From Treponema sp. (GTDB lineage: Bacteria; Spirochaetota; Spirochaetia; Treponematales; Treponemataceae), in assembly GCA_017449285.1 (NCBI GenBank), contig JAFSJX010000010.1:279127-343126 (forward strand): 64,000 nucleotides of DNA, written 5' to 3'. Position 1 is the first letter of the stretch, and each line of letters starts with the position of its first letter. The notes under the pieces were generated by a model. That model worked only from the letters and a program-made list of their open reading frames with translations. It made no database searches and was not told the origin of the DNA. The position numbers were made by a program, and so were the translations under genes. Below, piece by piece: positions 26,310-35,118 of this stretch.

Positions 26310-27524
26310 ATGTATGATGACGAACTATTTGTACTGCGCAATGAGTTTTTGCAAAAAGCGGTTGCATTCAAGGATAAGCATCTCATAAAGATCATAACCG
26401 GTGTACGGCGGTGCGGAAAATCAATACTGATGGAAAGTTACCGCGACTGGCTGCTTGACCATGGCGTGCCGCAAAACCACATCATCTTCCTCAATTTTGA
26501 AGACTACGAAAACAAGCCGCTCCGCAATGCCGACGCGCTCTATGCATACGTAAAGGAACGCATCGCACCCGAAGGCAAAACCTACCTCTTTTTTGACGAA
26601 ATACAGCGCGTAGAAAACTTTCCCGATGTGGTGGACGGACTGTACATCAAAAAAAATATCGATTTGTACCTGACCGGCTCAAATTCCGAACTGCTCTCCA
26701 GTGAAATCGCAACGCTGCTTTCAGGGCGGTATGTGGAAATCAAGATGCTGCCGCTTTCGTTCCGCGAGTTCGTGCAGACGACAAAAAGTGAAGGCAACCT
26801 GCAAAAGGCATATCAGCAATATGTGGAGACCAGTTCGTTTCCCTATGCACTCAATTTGCTTTCTCAGCCAAAGGAACTACGTGACTACCTTGAAGGCGTA
26901 TTCAACACGATAATCGTAAAGGACATCACCCAGCGGCGCAAGATTCTGGACACGATGATGCTCGAAAGCGTGACCCGCTTTGTGTTTGACAACATCGGAC
27001 TAGAACTTTCCACCAAAAAAATTGCCGACACAATGCCCACAAACGGACGCAAGTCTGACCCAAAGACCGTAGAATCCTACCTTTCCGCGCTCAAAGAAAG
27101 TTTTATCATCTATCAGGCAAACCGCTACAACGTAAAAGGCAAGGAATTCCTAAAGACGCAGGAAAAATACTACACCGTAGACATGGGGCTACGTACTTTG
27201 CTTCTGGGAAAACGCGCGATGGACGTGGGGCATATCCTTGAAAACATCATCTATCTGGAACTGATTCGGCGCGGATTTGACGTGTATGTGGGCAAAGTTG
27301 ACGACAAGGAAATCGATTTTGTGGCGATGAATGACAACGGCAAAACCTACATCCAAGTTGCCGCCTCTTTGCGCGACCCCGTTACGCTGGAACGTGAACT
27401 AAAACCGCTCAAAATGGTGCGTGACAACTACCCCAAACTGCTCCTCTCGCTTGACGAAGACCCCGAAGGTGACTACGATGGCATACGCCGCATGAACGCG
27501 CTCCAGTGGCTGATGGCATCGTAA
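26310..27524 (+). CDS. AAA ATPase with DUF4143 C-terminal domain
   Basis: 404 aa. The N-terminal AAA_14 domain has Walker A GVRRCGKSILM (residues about 31-41), Walker B YLFFDEIQRVENF and sensor region LTGSNSELLSSEIATLLSGRY. The C-terminal DUF4143 domain (about 205-370) has YYTVDMGLR and DKEIDFVAMNDN, the latter resembling the D-E..D-F core of a PD-(D/E)XK-like fold. Such proteins are abundant, often multi-copy, in host-associated anaerobes, and their role is unknown. Flanking repeats and its own operator-like array suggest an autonomously regulated, possibly mobile, unit. Confidence 0.9.
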   Translation: MYDDELFVLRNEFLQKAVAFKDKHLIKIITGVRRCGKSILMESYRDWLLDHGVPQNHIIFLNFEDYENKPLRNADALYAYVKERIAPEGKTYLFFDEIQRVENFPDVVDGLYIKKNIDLYLTGSNSELLSSEIATLLSGRYVEIKMLPLSFREFVQTTKSEGNLQKAYQQYVETSSFPYALNLLSQPKELRDYLEGVFNTIIVKDITQRRKILDTMMLESVTRFVFDNIGLELSTKKIADTMPTNGRKSDPKTVESYLSALKESFIIYQANRYNVKGKEFLKTQEKYYTVDMGLRTLLLGKRAMDVGHILENIIYLELIRRGFDVYVGKVDDKEIDFVAMNDNGKTYIQVAASLRDPVTLERELKPLKMVRDNYPKLLLSLDEDPEGDYDGIRRMNALQWLMAS

Positions 27525-27549
27525 GTCCGACATAAAGATTTCAGAAAAG

Positions 27550-27605
27550 GGAAAGCGCAACCTTAAAAAGGTTTCTCTCTCCCTTTCAATCCCTCACTCT
27601 TCCAA
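27550..27605. repeat. 56-bp direct repeat, left copy
   Basis: Matches 29003-29058 with essentially one change (CAATCCC versus CAATTCC). It contains the hairpin core AACCTTAAAAAGGTT. The two copies are in the same orientation and flank the MFS transporter gene. Confidence 0.8.
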
Positions 27606-27619
27606 GGTTTGGCACTGGC

Positions 27620-27662
27620 AAAACTCGCCGGCTTTTCAGCGCATGTCCATGTGTGCTGAGAC
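27620..27662. repeat. second copy of the 26062-26105 repeat
   Basis: AAAACTCG-CCGG-CTTTTCAGCGCA-T-G followed by TCCATGTG corresponds base for base, apart from transitions, to the sequence after the DUF1015 gene (26074-26105). The two copies are direct repeats flanking the ATPase gene. Confidence 0.65.
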
Positions 27663-27667
27663 TTCCC

Positions 27668-28954
27668 CTACTCCGTCTTCCCCGATGGGCGCACCAAGAA
27701 CACGCTCAAAAGCAGTGCGATCACGTACAACACCAGCGTCGCCACCAGCACGTTCTGATAGCCGACGGGGTTCACGTTGATGCCAAGGTCATTTTTTATG
27801 AACGCGCCCGTGTGGTTCACGATGCAGGTCGCCAGCTGGTTTCCCGAAAGCCCCGCAAATGCCCATGCGGAAAGGGTGAGGCCATGAATCGCGCTGATGT
27901 TCCCCATGCCGTAGTGGTCGTGAAGCAGGGTCGGCACATTGGAAAAACCGCCGCCGTAGCCCGCATTCACCATGAAAATCAGCCCGAGCACCAGCACAAT
28001 CAGCACAACGCTGTCCTTTCCCGTGGCAACGCCTTTGGTCAGAATCACCAGCGCGGTAAATACAATCGAAATCAGGAAAATCAGTTTGTAAATCGTATTG
28101 CGGTCTTTGAGTTTGTCCGCCCATGCAGAAAAGCCGATTCGTCCGCCCGCATTGAAAATCGCAGAAACCGTGGAAATCAGCCCCACCGCACCCGCAAGCC
28201 CAATGCAGTTCATAATCATTTTTTCCTGGGAGATAATCGCAAGCCCGCAGGTGATATTGATATAGAACATAAGCCAGATGCCGATGTAATTTGAAATCGG
28301 TTTTGCCCGGAGCGTCGCAATCACACCCTCTTCTTTTGAACGGGTCTGCGGCTCAACCCAATCGGCGGGCTTTTTAAGCAGGAGATGCCCAACGAACATC
28401 ATCACAAAGTAGACCGCAGAAAGGATGAAGAACATCTTGTAAATCTCGCCGTTCTGATTGCTGCCCAAAAGTTTTTGCATGACAGGACTTGCAATCGCTT
28501 TTGCCGCACCGAATCCCGCCACCGCAAGCCCCGTGGCAAGCCCCTTCGTGTCCTCGAACCACAGCATGAGCGTCTTGACCGGCGAAAGATAGCCCGTTCC
28601 CAATCCCACGCCCATCACAAAGCCGTAGGAAACGTAAATGCCGACAAGCGAAACGACACTGTGCGGATGAAGCCCGCCATACCAGATGAACGCACCCGTA
28701 CCGACCATGCCTGCCGTAAAACAAATCGTCGAAAGCAGCGAGGATTTGTGGATGTTCTTTTCCACCAGTTTCCCAAAAAACGCCGCGGACATTCCCAAAA
28801 ATAATATGGCAAAACTGAACGCCCATTCCGTCGCACTTTTTGAAAACCCGATATAATCAGCAATCTCCTGGCTGAAAATTGACCAGCAATACACCGTACC
28901 GATGCTGCAATGCAAAAGCAACGCTGGAATCGCGCCGTGAATCCACCTTTTCAT
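27668..28954 (-). CDS. MFS transporter, oxalate/formate antiporter (OFA) family
   Basis: 428 aa, twelve predicted membrane helices. The N-terminus is typical of OFA proteins (GAIPALLLHCSIGTVYCWSIFSQEIADYIGFS) with a long central loop around residue 205-220 (VEPQTRSKEEGVIATL). Members exchange small monocarboxylates such as oxalate/formate or lactate/pyruvate; the substrate cannot be read here. AGAAGGGC lies 5 bases before the ATG. Direct 56-bp repeats flank the gene. Confidence 0.9.
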   Translation of the reverse strand: MKRWIHGAIPALLLHCSIGTVYCWSIFSQEIADYIGFSKSATEWAFSFAILFLGMSAAFFGKLVEKNIHKSSLLSTICFTAGMVGTGAFIWYGGLHPHSVVSLVGIYVSYGFVMGVGLGTGYLSPVKTLMLWFEDTKGLATGLAVAGFGAAKAIASPVMQKLLGSNQNGEIYKMFFILSAVYFVMMFVGHLLLKKPADWVEPQTRSKEEGVIATLRAKPISNYIGIWLMFYINITCGLAIISQEKMIMNCIGLAGAVGLISTVSAIFNAGGRIGFSAWADKLKDRNTIYKLIFLISIVFTALVILTKGVATGKDSVVLIVLVLGLIFMVNAGYGGGFSNVPTLLHDHYGMGNISAIHGLTLSAWAFAGLSGNQLATCIVNHTGAFIKNDLGINVNPVGYQNVLVATLVLYVIALLLSVFLVRPSGKTE

Positions 28955-29002
28955 ACGAAGCCCTTCTTAGTTAAGCGATACTTCATTTTACCGTTCTGCG
29001 GG

Positions 29003-29058
29003 GGAAAGCGCAACCTTAAAAAGGTTTCTCTCTCCCTTTCAATTCCTCACTCTTCCAA
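29003..29058. repeat. 56-bp direct repeat, right copy
   Basis: Near-identical to 27550-27605, same orientation, on the other side of the transporter gene and about 20 bp upstream of its ATG region. Confidence 0.8.
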
Positions 29059-29107
29059 ACCGCCAAATTGTCCGCCTTGCTCCGCATTTCTGACCATGCA
29101 GGGCGTG

Positions 29108-30220
29108 TTATTTCAATGCGGCTGCAATCTTGTTCACTCGCTCCTCGATAGCTTTTTTGATTGCTGATGAATCCTTCAAAATGGAAATAATCGTGTCATC
29201 AGTAAAATTTCTGAAGCCTTCGACGGGAACAAACCAAGCCCAGCTTTGAGAAGTATTGAGAATCTTTTTTAAGTTTTCTTTCTGCCCTGCGCTCAGTTTA
29301 TCAAAATCCTCTTTTCCAATTATAGCGCAAAAATTCTGATAGTTCCGATAAAAAAATCCGAAACCAATTTTAAAATTCTCATCTTTTACAAATTCACCAA
29401 AATTGAATTCATCTGATGCTGGGTCATCCCACGCATCGACGGCAAATTTAAAACCGTCAATCTTAATCTTTTCAAACACATTTTTAATCATCCAGTCCTT
29501 AAAGAAGGCCTTTTTTGCGTTTGCAAGTTCGCCCGAAAGTTTATAGGCAAGTTCGTAATTGTTTCCTTCCAAAAGCATGTTTGTAATTTCGTCACTCATA
29601 GTTTTATCCATCTCCTGATTTGTCAATTTGTTGATTAAATGTAGATACTGCACGATTGATTCGCGTACCGACGGCAGCGAAACGGTGTGCTGAATGTTTT
29701 TTGTAAGCCAGCGTTTTATGTCATCGCGGTAGGAAATAAGCAGCAAGCGAGTTTTATCAATGCCCTTTGCTGAATCTTCTGACGGCTCGTGACCGTCCAA
29801 AGTCAGATACACAAAAAGACACTCACAATTACCATGCAGCTGTTTTAGGCTTTCATTATATCGTGAAAGCTGCGAATATTGGTCGCCCGCATTAATCTTA
29901 TTTTCGATGACGATATAAAACGGTTTTTCGTTTTTCTTCAATTCAATTGTAATATCAGCACTGCCACCAGCCTGCTTGCCACGACCAATATCGCAAATGC
30001 AACCAAAGTATTCTTCGGTTTGAACCCTCGCACTATGAATATCAAACTCTTTTGCAGAGAACAACGCTTTATTTTCGTCAGAATTCGCTTTTGAAGTCTG
30101 TTCAAGCAAGTCCAAGAACGATTTTAGGAACACATCGCCCACGCCGTGGCTCCCGTCGGGATTCAGAAGCGCCGCGATAAAGGCAGAGTGCCGAATTTCT
30201 TTCGTTTCAGCACCAAGCAC
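29108..30220 (-). pseudogene. PD-(D/E)XK nuclease-family gene, 5' end missing at the prophage junction
   Basis: The frame gives 370 aa if the GTG at 30220 is used. Core motifs are present: KEIRHSAFIAALLNP, HGVGDVFLKSFLDLL, GSADITIELKK, IVIENKINAGDQYSQLSRY (Asp...Glu-x-Lys) typical of PDDEXK_4 proteins. The frame stays open seven codons upstream of the GTG and those residues (FFNIFS) continue the family pattern NIF-x-VLG, then a TGA at 30242-30244 ends it. No ribosome site precedes the GTG. So the first helices normally found before this motif seem lost, as expected if phage DNA begins here. Residual translation from GTG is possible. Confidence 0.7.
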
Positions 30221-30239
30221 AGAAAAGATGTTGAAAAAA

Positions 30240-30298
30240 TGTCAATTTTAAAAAATTCTGATGTAAAATTATAAGAAAAAATGATACTTTTTCTAGGG
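30240..30298. other. putative left end of the phage with transposase-site-like repeats
   Basis: AT-rich, starting TGTCAATTTT. It contains two related 10-mers (ATGTCAATTT near 30239 and ATGTAAAATT near 30261) and the palindrome GAAAAAATGATACTTTTTC (30275-30293). A close relative of that palindrome (GAAAAAATGATATATTTTTC) lies at 40198-40217. Mu-type ends carry several transposase-binding repeats of this sort. Confidence 0.45.
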
Positions 30299-30592
30299 CT
30301 ATACGGGGCTTTTTGGGGCTATTTCGGTTGTGTTTTCCTGGAGATTTAACGGTCTGTTTACAAGCATATTTCGTTTTATGTAGGTCAAAACAGCCTGTTT
30401 TTCAAGTGTAATCTGACCATCTTGAACCATTCTTTTAATCGTAGGTTCTGATACGTTGAGAAGTATGGCAGCAAGGCTCTCTGTGAATTTTCTTGGTATA
30501 TTTGGCAGAAGATTGATGTCTTCATACGAATGGGCAAAGTAGTTTTTTGCGGCAAATTCGTCAAAGTCATCATCGGTGGTTATGTTTTTCAT
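30299..30592 (-). CDS. phage early protein with helix-turn-helix-like segment
   Basis: 97 aa from the ATG at 30592 (AAGGAG eight bases upstream); a longer GTG form from 30661 has no site. The middle KFTESLAAILLNVSEPTIKRMVQDGQITL looks like an excisionase/MerR-type DNA-binding helix pair, followed by a short C-terminal tail. It is the last gene of the leftward early operon, next to the phage end. It could act in regulation or as an accessory for transposition; no named family recognised. Confidence 0.65.
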   Translation of the reverse strand: MKNITTDDDFDEFAAKNYFAHSYEDINLLPNIPRKFTESLAAILLNVSEPTIKRMVQDGQITLEKQAVLTYIKRNMLVNRPLNLQENTTEIAPKSPV

Positions 30593-30657
30593 TCTAAAAA
30601 CTCCTTGGTTTAGTTTTGACAAGTTTTTATTCAGTTCCTCAATTTTCTGTCTCTTTC

Positions 30658-30810
30658 TCACGCAAGGAATGCGTCAAGGCTCTCGCCGATGAATATTTTT
30701 TCGCCCGCACAGTAATCATTCACGGAATATACCGAGTACATCCATGCGATGTTCCCTGACAGCAAATGCCGCCACGAGGATTGGCGTTTCTTTTGCTTTG
30801 GTCTCGTCAT
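30658..30810 (-). CDS. small phage protein, 50 aa
   Basis: Starts at the ATG at 30810 (TAGGAG seven bases upstream, overlapping the previous stop by 4 bp) and encodes MTRPKQKKRQSSWRHLLSGN followed by a Tyr/Val-rich segment and ending ESLDAFLA. The basic N-terminus and the coupled start argue that it is translated. Function unknown. Confidence 0.55.
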   Translation of the reverse strand: MTRPKQKKRQSSWRHLLSGNIAWMYSVYSVNDYCAGEKIFIGESLDAFLA

Positions 30811-31106
30811 TCTTGAACTCCTATTCTTAAAGTCCGCATAAGCTCAAGTGAAGCCTGCATAACATCAATTTTTGCGAATGATTCTTCGATTTCTCGTGCA
30901 AGCCGCTTGTTTTTTGCTTCTTCCGGTTCTTTCCAATCAGGAATGTCGCACACGCGATGCACAGTGTCCTTGTCGTCTCTGATGGACTCGTCGGCGCAAT
31001 GACTGCACAATGTTTCGCTTGCATCTACCCACCAGCAAAAACCGACTTTTGGGTTATAGCAAGGGTTGCTGAATGTGCATCCACATTTTTTGCATTTCTT
31101 AGGCAT
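30807..31106 (-). CDS. small phage protein with Cys-rich (zinc-finger-like) N-terminus
   Basis: 99 aa. MPKKCKKCGCTFSNPCYNP and ETLCSHCADES give five or six Cys in CxxC-type pairs, a likely zinc ribbon; the C-terminal half is a charged helix. A similar Cys arrangement occurs in small phage proteins of unknown role. It overlaps both neighbouring genes. Confidence 0.65.
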   Translation of the reverse strand: MPKKCKKCGCTFSNPCYNPKVGFCWWVDASETLCSHCADESIRDDKDTVHRVCDIPDWKEPEEAKNKRLAREIEESFAKIDVMQASLELMRTLRIGVQE

Positions 31107-31428
31107 TGTTTTTTTTTCTCTCCTTGCTGATTTTGTTTATCAGCGTTTGGAAACTGTTCAGACGCTCTGTGTAGTCGGTGGTATTCAGCACTTCTTCAGG
31201 AACGAAATCGCCTTTCAAGTATCTTGATGCCAATTCCAAAGCGTATTCTATTTCGCTCAGGTCTGATTTGCTCAGAGATTCAGATGTCTCAGCATCATCG
31301 CTTTTTACTGGGTATTTCCAAGCGTCATCACAAAGAATCCTGCAAAGAAGCACCATGATTTCTCCGTAGCATAATCCTTTGCACTCTACGGAGTCTTTTC
31401 CGTCTTGGCTTATGAATTTTAGTGTCAT
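31099..31428 (-). CDS. hypothetical phage early protein
   Basis: 109 aa, acidic, with helical segments (SDLSEIEYALELASRYLKGDFVPEEVLN). AAGGAAG precedes the ATG. No family recognised. It overlaps the downstream gene by 8 bp and is part of the early operon. Confidence 0.6.
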   Translation of the reverse strand: MTLKFISQDGKDSVECKGLCYGEIMVLLCRILCDDAWKYPVKSDDAETSESLSKSDLSEIEYALELASRYLKGDFVPEEVLNTTDYTERLNSFQTLINKISKERKKNNA

Positions 31429-31447
31429 TCTCTTTTCTTCCTTGTCC

Positions 31448-31789
31448 TTATGCGGACTGTTTTTCGTTTAATTTTTTGTGGGGAAGGCTCTTGATGTATT
31501 CCTGCAAGGCTTCTTCCATGTCTTCGGCGGGGTCAATCAGGTATTCGGCGAATGACCACCACGGAATGCGCACAATGGTGTCGCGGATTACGATGCAGTC
31601 CATGCGGTAGAAATTCAGAAGGGTCTGTATCTTGTCGTAGGATATGTGCATCAGCCCAGCGGCTTCCCTCACGCTGTACATGTACTGGATGCCCAGTTTG
31701 GCGTTGCGGATTATGCGGCCGATGAGTGCTTTCTTTTCCGCTTCGGTGAGCGGCTGGCGGTATTCCGCAACGTCAAAGAGTTCGTTCAC
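31448..31789 (-). CDS. phage DNA-binding protein (excisionase-type HTH)
   Basis: 113 aa starting at GTG 31789, which overlaps the GemA stop by 4 bp and has AGGGG upstream. The segment YSVREAAGLMHISYDKIQTLLNFYRMDCIVIRDTIVRIPWWSFAEYL reads as a winged helix of the HTH_17 type (helix-turn-helix, then a short beta wing, then the W-x-F-x-x-Y/L helix). In this position Mu has regulators of middle/late transcription; whether this protein does that job is unknown. Confidence 0.65.
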   Translation of the reverse strand: MNELFDVAEYRQPLTEAEKKALIGRIIRNAKLGIQYMYSVREAAGLMHISYDKIQTLLNFYRMDCIVIRDTIVRIPWWSFAEYLIDPAEDMEEALQEYIKSLPHKKLNEKQSA

Positions 31790-32196
31790 GCTCTGCCCCT
31801 TCGCTCCACGGCGGACAGGAAGCCCATGACCTGACGCAGTTCCTTCTGTGTCAGCACGGAGAGGCTTGCGGGGCGGATCTTCGTCTGAATGAACAGGTCA
31901 AGGCGGGCTTGCCAGTCCGCGCCGAGTATCTTTTTCGCACGGGTGCGGACGGCATCGCACTGTGTCGGCTGCTCGTAGCGCGGAGCGTACAGGAACGGCG
32001 TTTGCCCCTGCTTCTCCAGCACGATGTTCAGGTCTGTAAAAATTGCTTTGAGCTTCGACATCGTGCAGTCGGTGCAACTGTCCTCGCCGGTCGCACCGTA
32101 GACGATGGCGCGGTAGACCTCATCGTCAAGGCGGGCAGCGTTTTTCTGCGCGTGGATAATTGCTATTAAGCGGCTTCTGTTTGACTTTTTTTGCAT
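31786..32196 (-). CDS. GemA-like regulatory protein (DUF1018, Mu gp16 family)
   Basis: 136 aa, AGGAGG before the ATG. It begins SRLIAIIHAQKNAARLDDEVYRAIVYGATG, the hallmark of DUF1018, and has the C-terminal motif LTQKELRQVMGFLSAVERRG. In Mu, GemA alters host gene expression and DNA supercoiling/replication early in infection. The order transposase, B protein, GemA agrees with the Mu early operon. Confidence 0.8.
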   Translation of the reverse strand: MQKKSNRSRLIAIIHAQKNAARLDDEVYRAIVYGATGEDSCTDCTMSKLKAIFTDLNIVLEKQGQTPFLYAPRYEQPTQCDAVRTRAKKILGADWQARLDLFIQTKIRPASLSVLTQKELRQVMGFLSAVERRGRA

Positions 32197-32211
32197 TCTT
32201 CAGCCTCCTTT

Positions 32212-33105
32212 TTATGCCGCGCAGAGTTTTTCGAGCATTTTTGGGGTGACGGTGCTGACGGAAGATGCCTTGGACATCTTGCTGATGGCGATTGAGTCAT
32301 TGACGATGGAGCGGAAGCCTCCGGCGGCATGGCGGGCAAGTGTTTCCGCCGCTGTGCGCTCGATGTCGATTCCGGCGGCTTCGTGCCAGTAGGCTGCAAC
32401 GTCCACGCTTCCTGCCGGCTCGAACAGGACGATGGGCTTCCTGATGCGGCTTCTGAGGCGCGGAACGCGGTCTGTCTTGACTTTCAGTCCTTCCTCGCCG
32501 ACGAGCAGGAGCGGAAGATTGCACCGCTCGTTTATGCCGCGCAGCATCTCAAGGTGTTCGACAGGGAGTTTGTCTGCCTCGTCTATGATGATAAGGCTGC
32601 GGGTGTACTTGCATGATTCCTCCAGCGTGGTGATGCAGTGCCCGAAACTGTAGGGGCGCACGTGTGCCACCGCGTCGCAGATGTCGCGGAGCAGCTGGAC
32701 TTTCGTTGAGCCGTCCACGAAAAGGACGTATGCGGCGCGGGGGTTCTCCTGCACGTACCATTTGCTCGTGTGCGTCTTTCCGCGCTCGGCGACACCGATT
32801 GCCATGCCGATTGAGGATGAGAGCGTGCCGCCCTGGTCCGCCAAGTCGTCCGCGAGTGCCTTGAAATTCGACACGGACGGAGTGAGTACCATCACGTCGG
32901 TGTCAATATCGATTCCTTGTGGTATACTGTCTGAGAAGCCCCTCTGCTTTAGGCGTTCGATGAAGTCGCTTTCCTTCTCTTCCCAGTGAGGATAGTCGTG
33001 GCTGCAAACCTTCACGACCTGTGACTTGTCCACGCCGAGGGCGCGGGCGGCTTCCTGCATTGAAAGTCCGTTGCTTTTCAAGAATGTTGCCAATCCCATT
33101 TTCAT
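32212..33105 (-). CDS. MuB-like AAA ATPase, target DNA activator for transposition
   Basis: 297 aa. The N-terminal HTH (FLKSNGLSMQEAARALGVDKSQVVKVC) is followed by the ATPase: Walker A IGVAERGKTHTSK, Walker B SLIIIDEADKL, and sensor region LLLVGEEGLK. This layout is that of MuB, which coats target DNA, stimulates MuA and gives target immunity. The gene starts 12 bp after the transposase stop with AGGAG upstream. Confidence 0.88.
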   Translation of the reverse strand: MKMGLATFLKSNGLSMQEAARALGVDKSQVVKVCSHDYPHWEEKESDFIERLKQRGFSDSIPQGIDIDTDVMVLTPSVSNFKALADDLADQGGTLSSSIGMAIGVAERGKTHTSKWYVQENPRAAYVLFVDGSTKVQLLRDICDAVAHVRPYSFGHCITTLEESCKYTRSLIIIDEADKLPVEHLEMLRGINERCNLPLLLVGEEGLKVKTDRVPRLRSRIRKPIVLFEPAGSVDVAAYWHEAAGIDIERTAAETLARHAAGGFRSIVNDSIAISKMSKASSVSTVTPKMLEKLCAA

Positions 33106-33117
33106 GTTCGTTTTCTC

Positions 33118-35118
33118 CTATGCGTTTGTCTTGACGTATGCCTGCCAGTAGGTTTTCTCCTGCGCAGTCATCTTTGATTCGTAGCGGTTGCGGAATTCTA
33201 TGTCCTCGCGCGATATATGCCCGCCGCTCATGCAGCGGGAAAGCACGTCCTGGTAGCGGTCACGCTCGGTGACAAAGATGTTCTCGCGGTGCGAGCGCAG
33301 AATCGGCTCGCTCGATATGCGGCTTGCAAGCGCGGCCATGAAGTCATCGTCGGAGATTTCCGACCGTGCGTTCAGATGGACGGAAAGCGGCATCTCGCGC
33401 TCCGGCGCATCAGTTTTTATTGAAACGGGCGGCACTGTCTCCCGCGCCCTGCTCTCGATGGCAAGCGCGTTGTCAGCCAGCCGCTCTGCGGTGCGCTCCT
33501 CCCGGAATGCCTGTGGGTCTGAGAGTACGCGGACGTTCTTGTTCTTCGTCGCCTCGTTGAACGCGTCCTGCACGGCTTTCATGTTGCGCTTTTTCCAAGC
33601 CATCTGCTCGGCAATCTGGTCGCCGTCAAGCATGTCGATTTTCTTGACGGGGCGCAGTGCGATTGCGTTGTGCGTCTTCGGCTCGATGGCGAACACTCCC
33701 GCGTCAAGGTTCTCCGGGTCATAGCGAAGCTCTATCTTCTTTCGGTTGTACGCGGTGAGCGTCCCCCGGTTCTGGAGAATCATTTCCTGCGTGAGGTCAG
33801 GTCCTATGTATTCCGTTCCGTTCAGCACCACGCGGTCGCCCCTGACGGTCGCGGTCGTGCTTTCCATGAACAGGTACGCCTCGTCGCGCGGGTCGATGAA
33901 TGTGGGAAGCCACCCGTCACGCTTGTATTCTTCCAGCCGTGCCTTCGGAGAGCAGCCGAGCGTTGTATGCTGGCGGTTCTCGTAGGTTTCGATTGCTTTC
34001 AGCACCTGCGTGATGAATTCGTCGTAGGTAAGGATGTAGCCGTTCTTTTTCTGCCATGCCAGACGCTTTGTCGCCTGTTCGTCTTCCGGCGCGGTCATGC
34101 CCGCTTCCCTGACATATCCAGGCAGGCACATGTCGAGCAGAATCTGCTCCAACGTGCTGAAAAAGCGTTCAATCGGCTTTGTCTTGGCGTTCTTGACCTT
34201 GGCGAAGATGCGGCGGTGGCGTTTCTCCCAGTCCGCCTTGGTCTTGACCACGTCCACCACGCAGCCCTCGGTGTCCTCCACCACATACCGCCCGTTGTCC
34301 GCATGGTACAGGTCAGCTTCGTCTATGAAGCGCACCCCGTAATTCTGGAGCGCGGCAACCACCTGGTCGGCAAGGTCAGATTTCTCGGATGTACCGTTGT
34401 CGTTGTAGGTACTCTCGAATTTGCCGAAGCGGCGGATTCCCACGCGGAGCGCACGGATAACGGTGCGACTGTTGTAGTTGGGGTCAAAGCTGATTCCGTA
34501 CACAAGGCGTGTCGCCATGTCGAGCCACAGGTAGCACTCCGCACGGATGTACCTGTCGCGCTCGCACGTTGGATGCGGGTTCTCGCACCAGAAGTCGAAA
34601 CGGTGCTGGTCGCCAACAATCAGCTGGAAAGGCTTTAGCTTGGAGAGGTCGCGGCTGATGTAGAACATGTTGTCGAGCGCGCGCTGGCCGCCCTTGGCAA
34701 GCATAATCATTGCGGGGCTGATGTTCTTTGCGTGGTAGTACGCACTCGCCTCGCTCCCGATTTTCCAGCCGTTGCGCTGCGCCTCCTGTGCGGTGTTCTG
34801 GTAGGCATTCCGCACGGTGCATCCGCCAACCTCGCTCATCGCGACGAGGAAGAAGTTCGTGAAAAAACTGACCGCCTCATCGCTCCATGCGAAGTTGTGC
34901 CGCCCCTGCCGCGTTGCGGGCAATGCGAATATCCCGCCGTTCTCCACCTTGCGGATGTACCGCTGGACGGTAGGAACGGAGATGTTGAACTCCTCGGCGA
35001 TTTCCGCATAGACCTGCGCCTTCTTTTTGAGCGGGTTGCGGCGGCGGAAGCGGTCGTACACGGCGCATCGGAGCGGGTGCTTCTTGTCCGTGATTACGGG
35101 CGCGAATGTCTTTGTCAT
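33118..35118 (-). CDS. MuA-like DDE transposase
   Basis: 666 aa. An N-terminal HTH (YAEIAEEFNISVPTVQRYIRKV, about 37-58) precedes the integrase core. Candidate catalytic residues are Asp170 (LIVGD170QHRFDFW), Asp240 (TYND240NGTSEK) and Glu317 (KPIE317RFFSTLEQ). An insert between the second and third (YHADNGRYVVEDTEG) lengthens the usual D-E spacing. The Mu C-terminal beta-barrel region (LFMESTTATVRGDRVVLNG) and a basic helical tail follow. It cuts and joins the phage ends in lysogenisation and replicative transposition. The N-terminal enhancer-binding domain of MuA is not evident. Confidence 0.92.
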   Translation of the reverse strand: MTKTFAPVITDKKHPLRCAVYDRFRRRNPLKKKAQVYAEIAEEFNISVPTVQRYIRKVENGGIFALPATRQGRHNFAWSDEAVSFFTNFFLVAMSEVGGCTVRNAYQNTAQEAQRNGWKIGSEASAYYHAKNISPAMIMLAKGGQRALDNMFYISRDLSKLKPFQLIVGDQHRFDFWCENPHPTCERDRYIRAECYLWLDMATRLVYGISFDPNYNSRTVIRALRVGIRRFGKFESTYNDNGTSEKSDLADQVVAALQNYGVRFIDEADLYHADNGRYVVEDTEGCVVDVVKTKADWEKRHRRIFAKVKNAKTKPIERFFSTLEQILLDMCLPGYVREAGMTAPEDEQATKRLAWQKKNGYILTYDEFITQVLKAIETYENRQHTTLGCSPKARLEEYKRDGWLPTFIDPRDEAYLFMESTTATVRGDRVVLNGTEYIGPDLTQEMILQNRGTLTAYNRKKIELRYDPENLDAGVFAIEPKTHNAIALRPVKKIDMLDGDQIAEQMAWKKRNMKAVQDAFNEATKNKNVRVLSDPQAFREERTAERLADNALAIESRARETVPPVSIKTDAPEREMPLSVHLNARSEISDDDFMAALASRISSEPILRSHRENIFVTERDRYQDVLSRCMSGGHISREDIEFRNRYESKMTAQEKTYWQAYVKTNA

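Noticed and set aside
33670..34638. 322-codon plus-strand frame opposite the transposase gene
   Set aside because: It lies fully antisense to the MuA-like transposase, has no ribosome site and its protein is low in recognisable structure. It is a GC-driven shadow frame.
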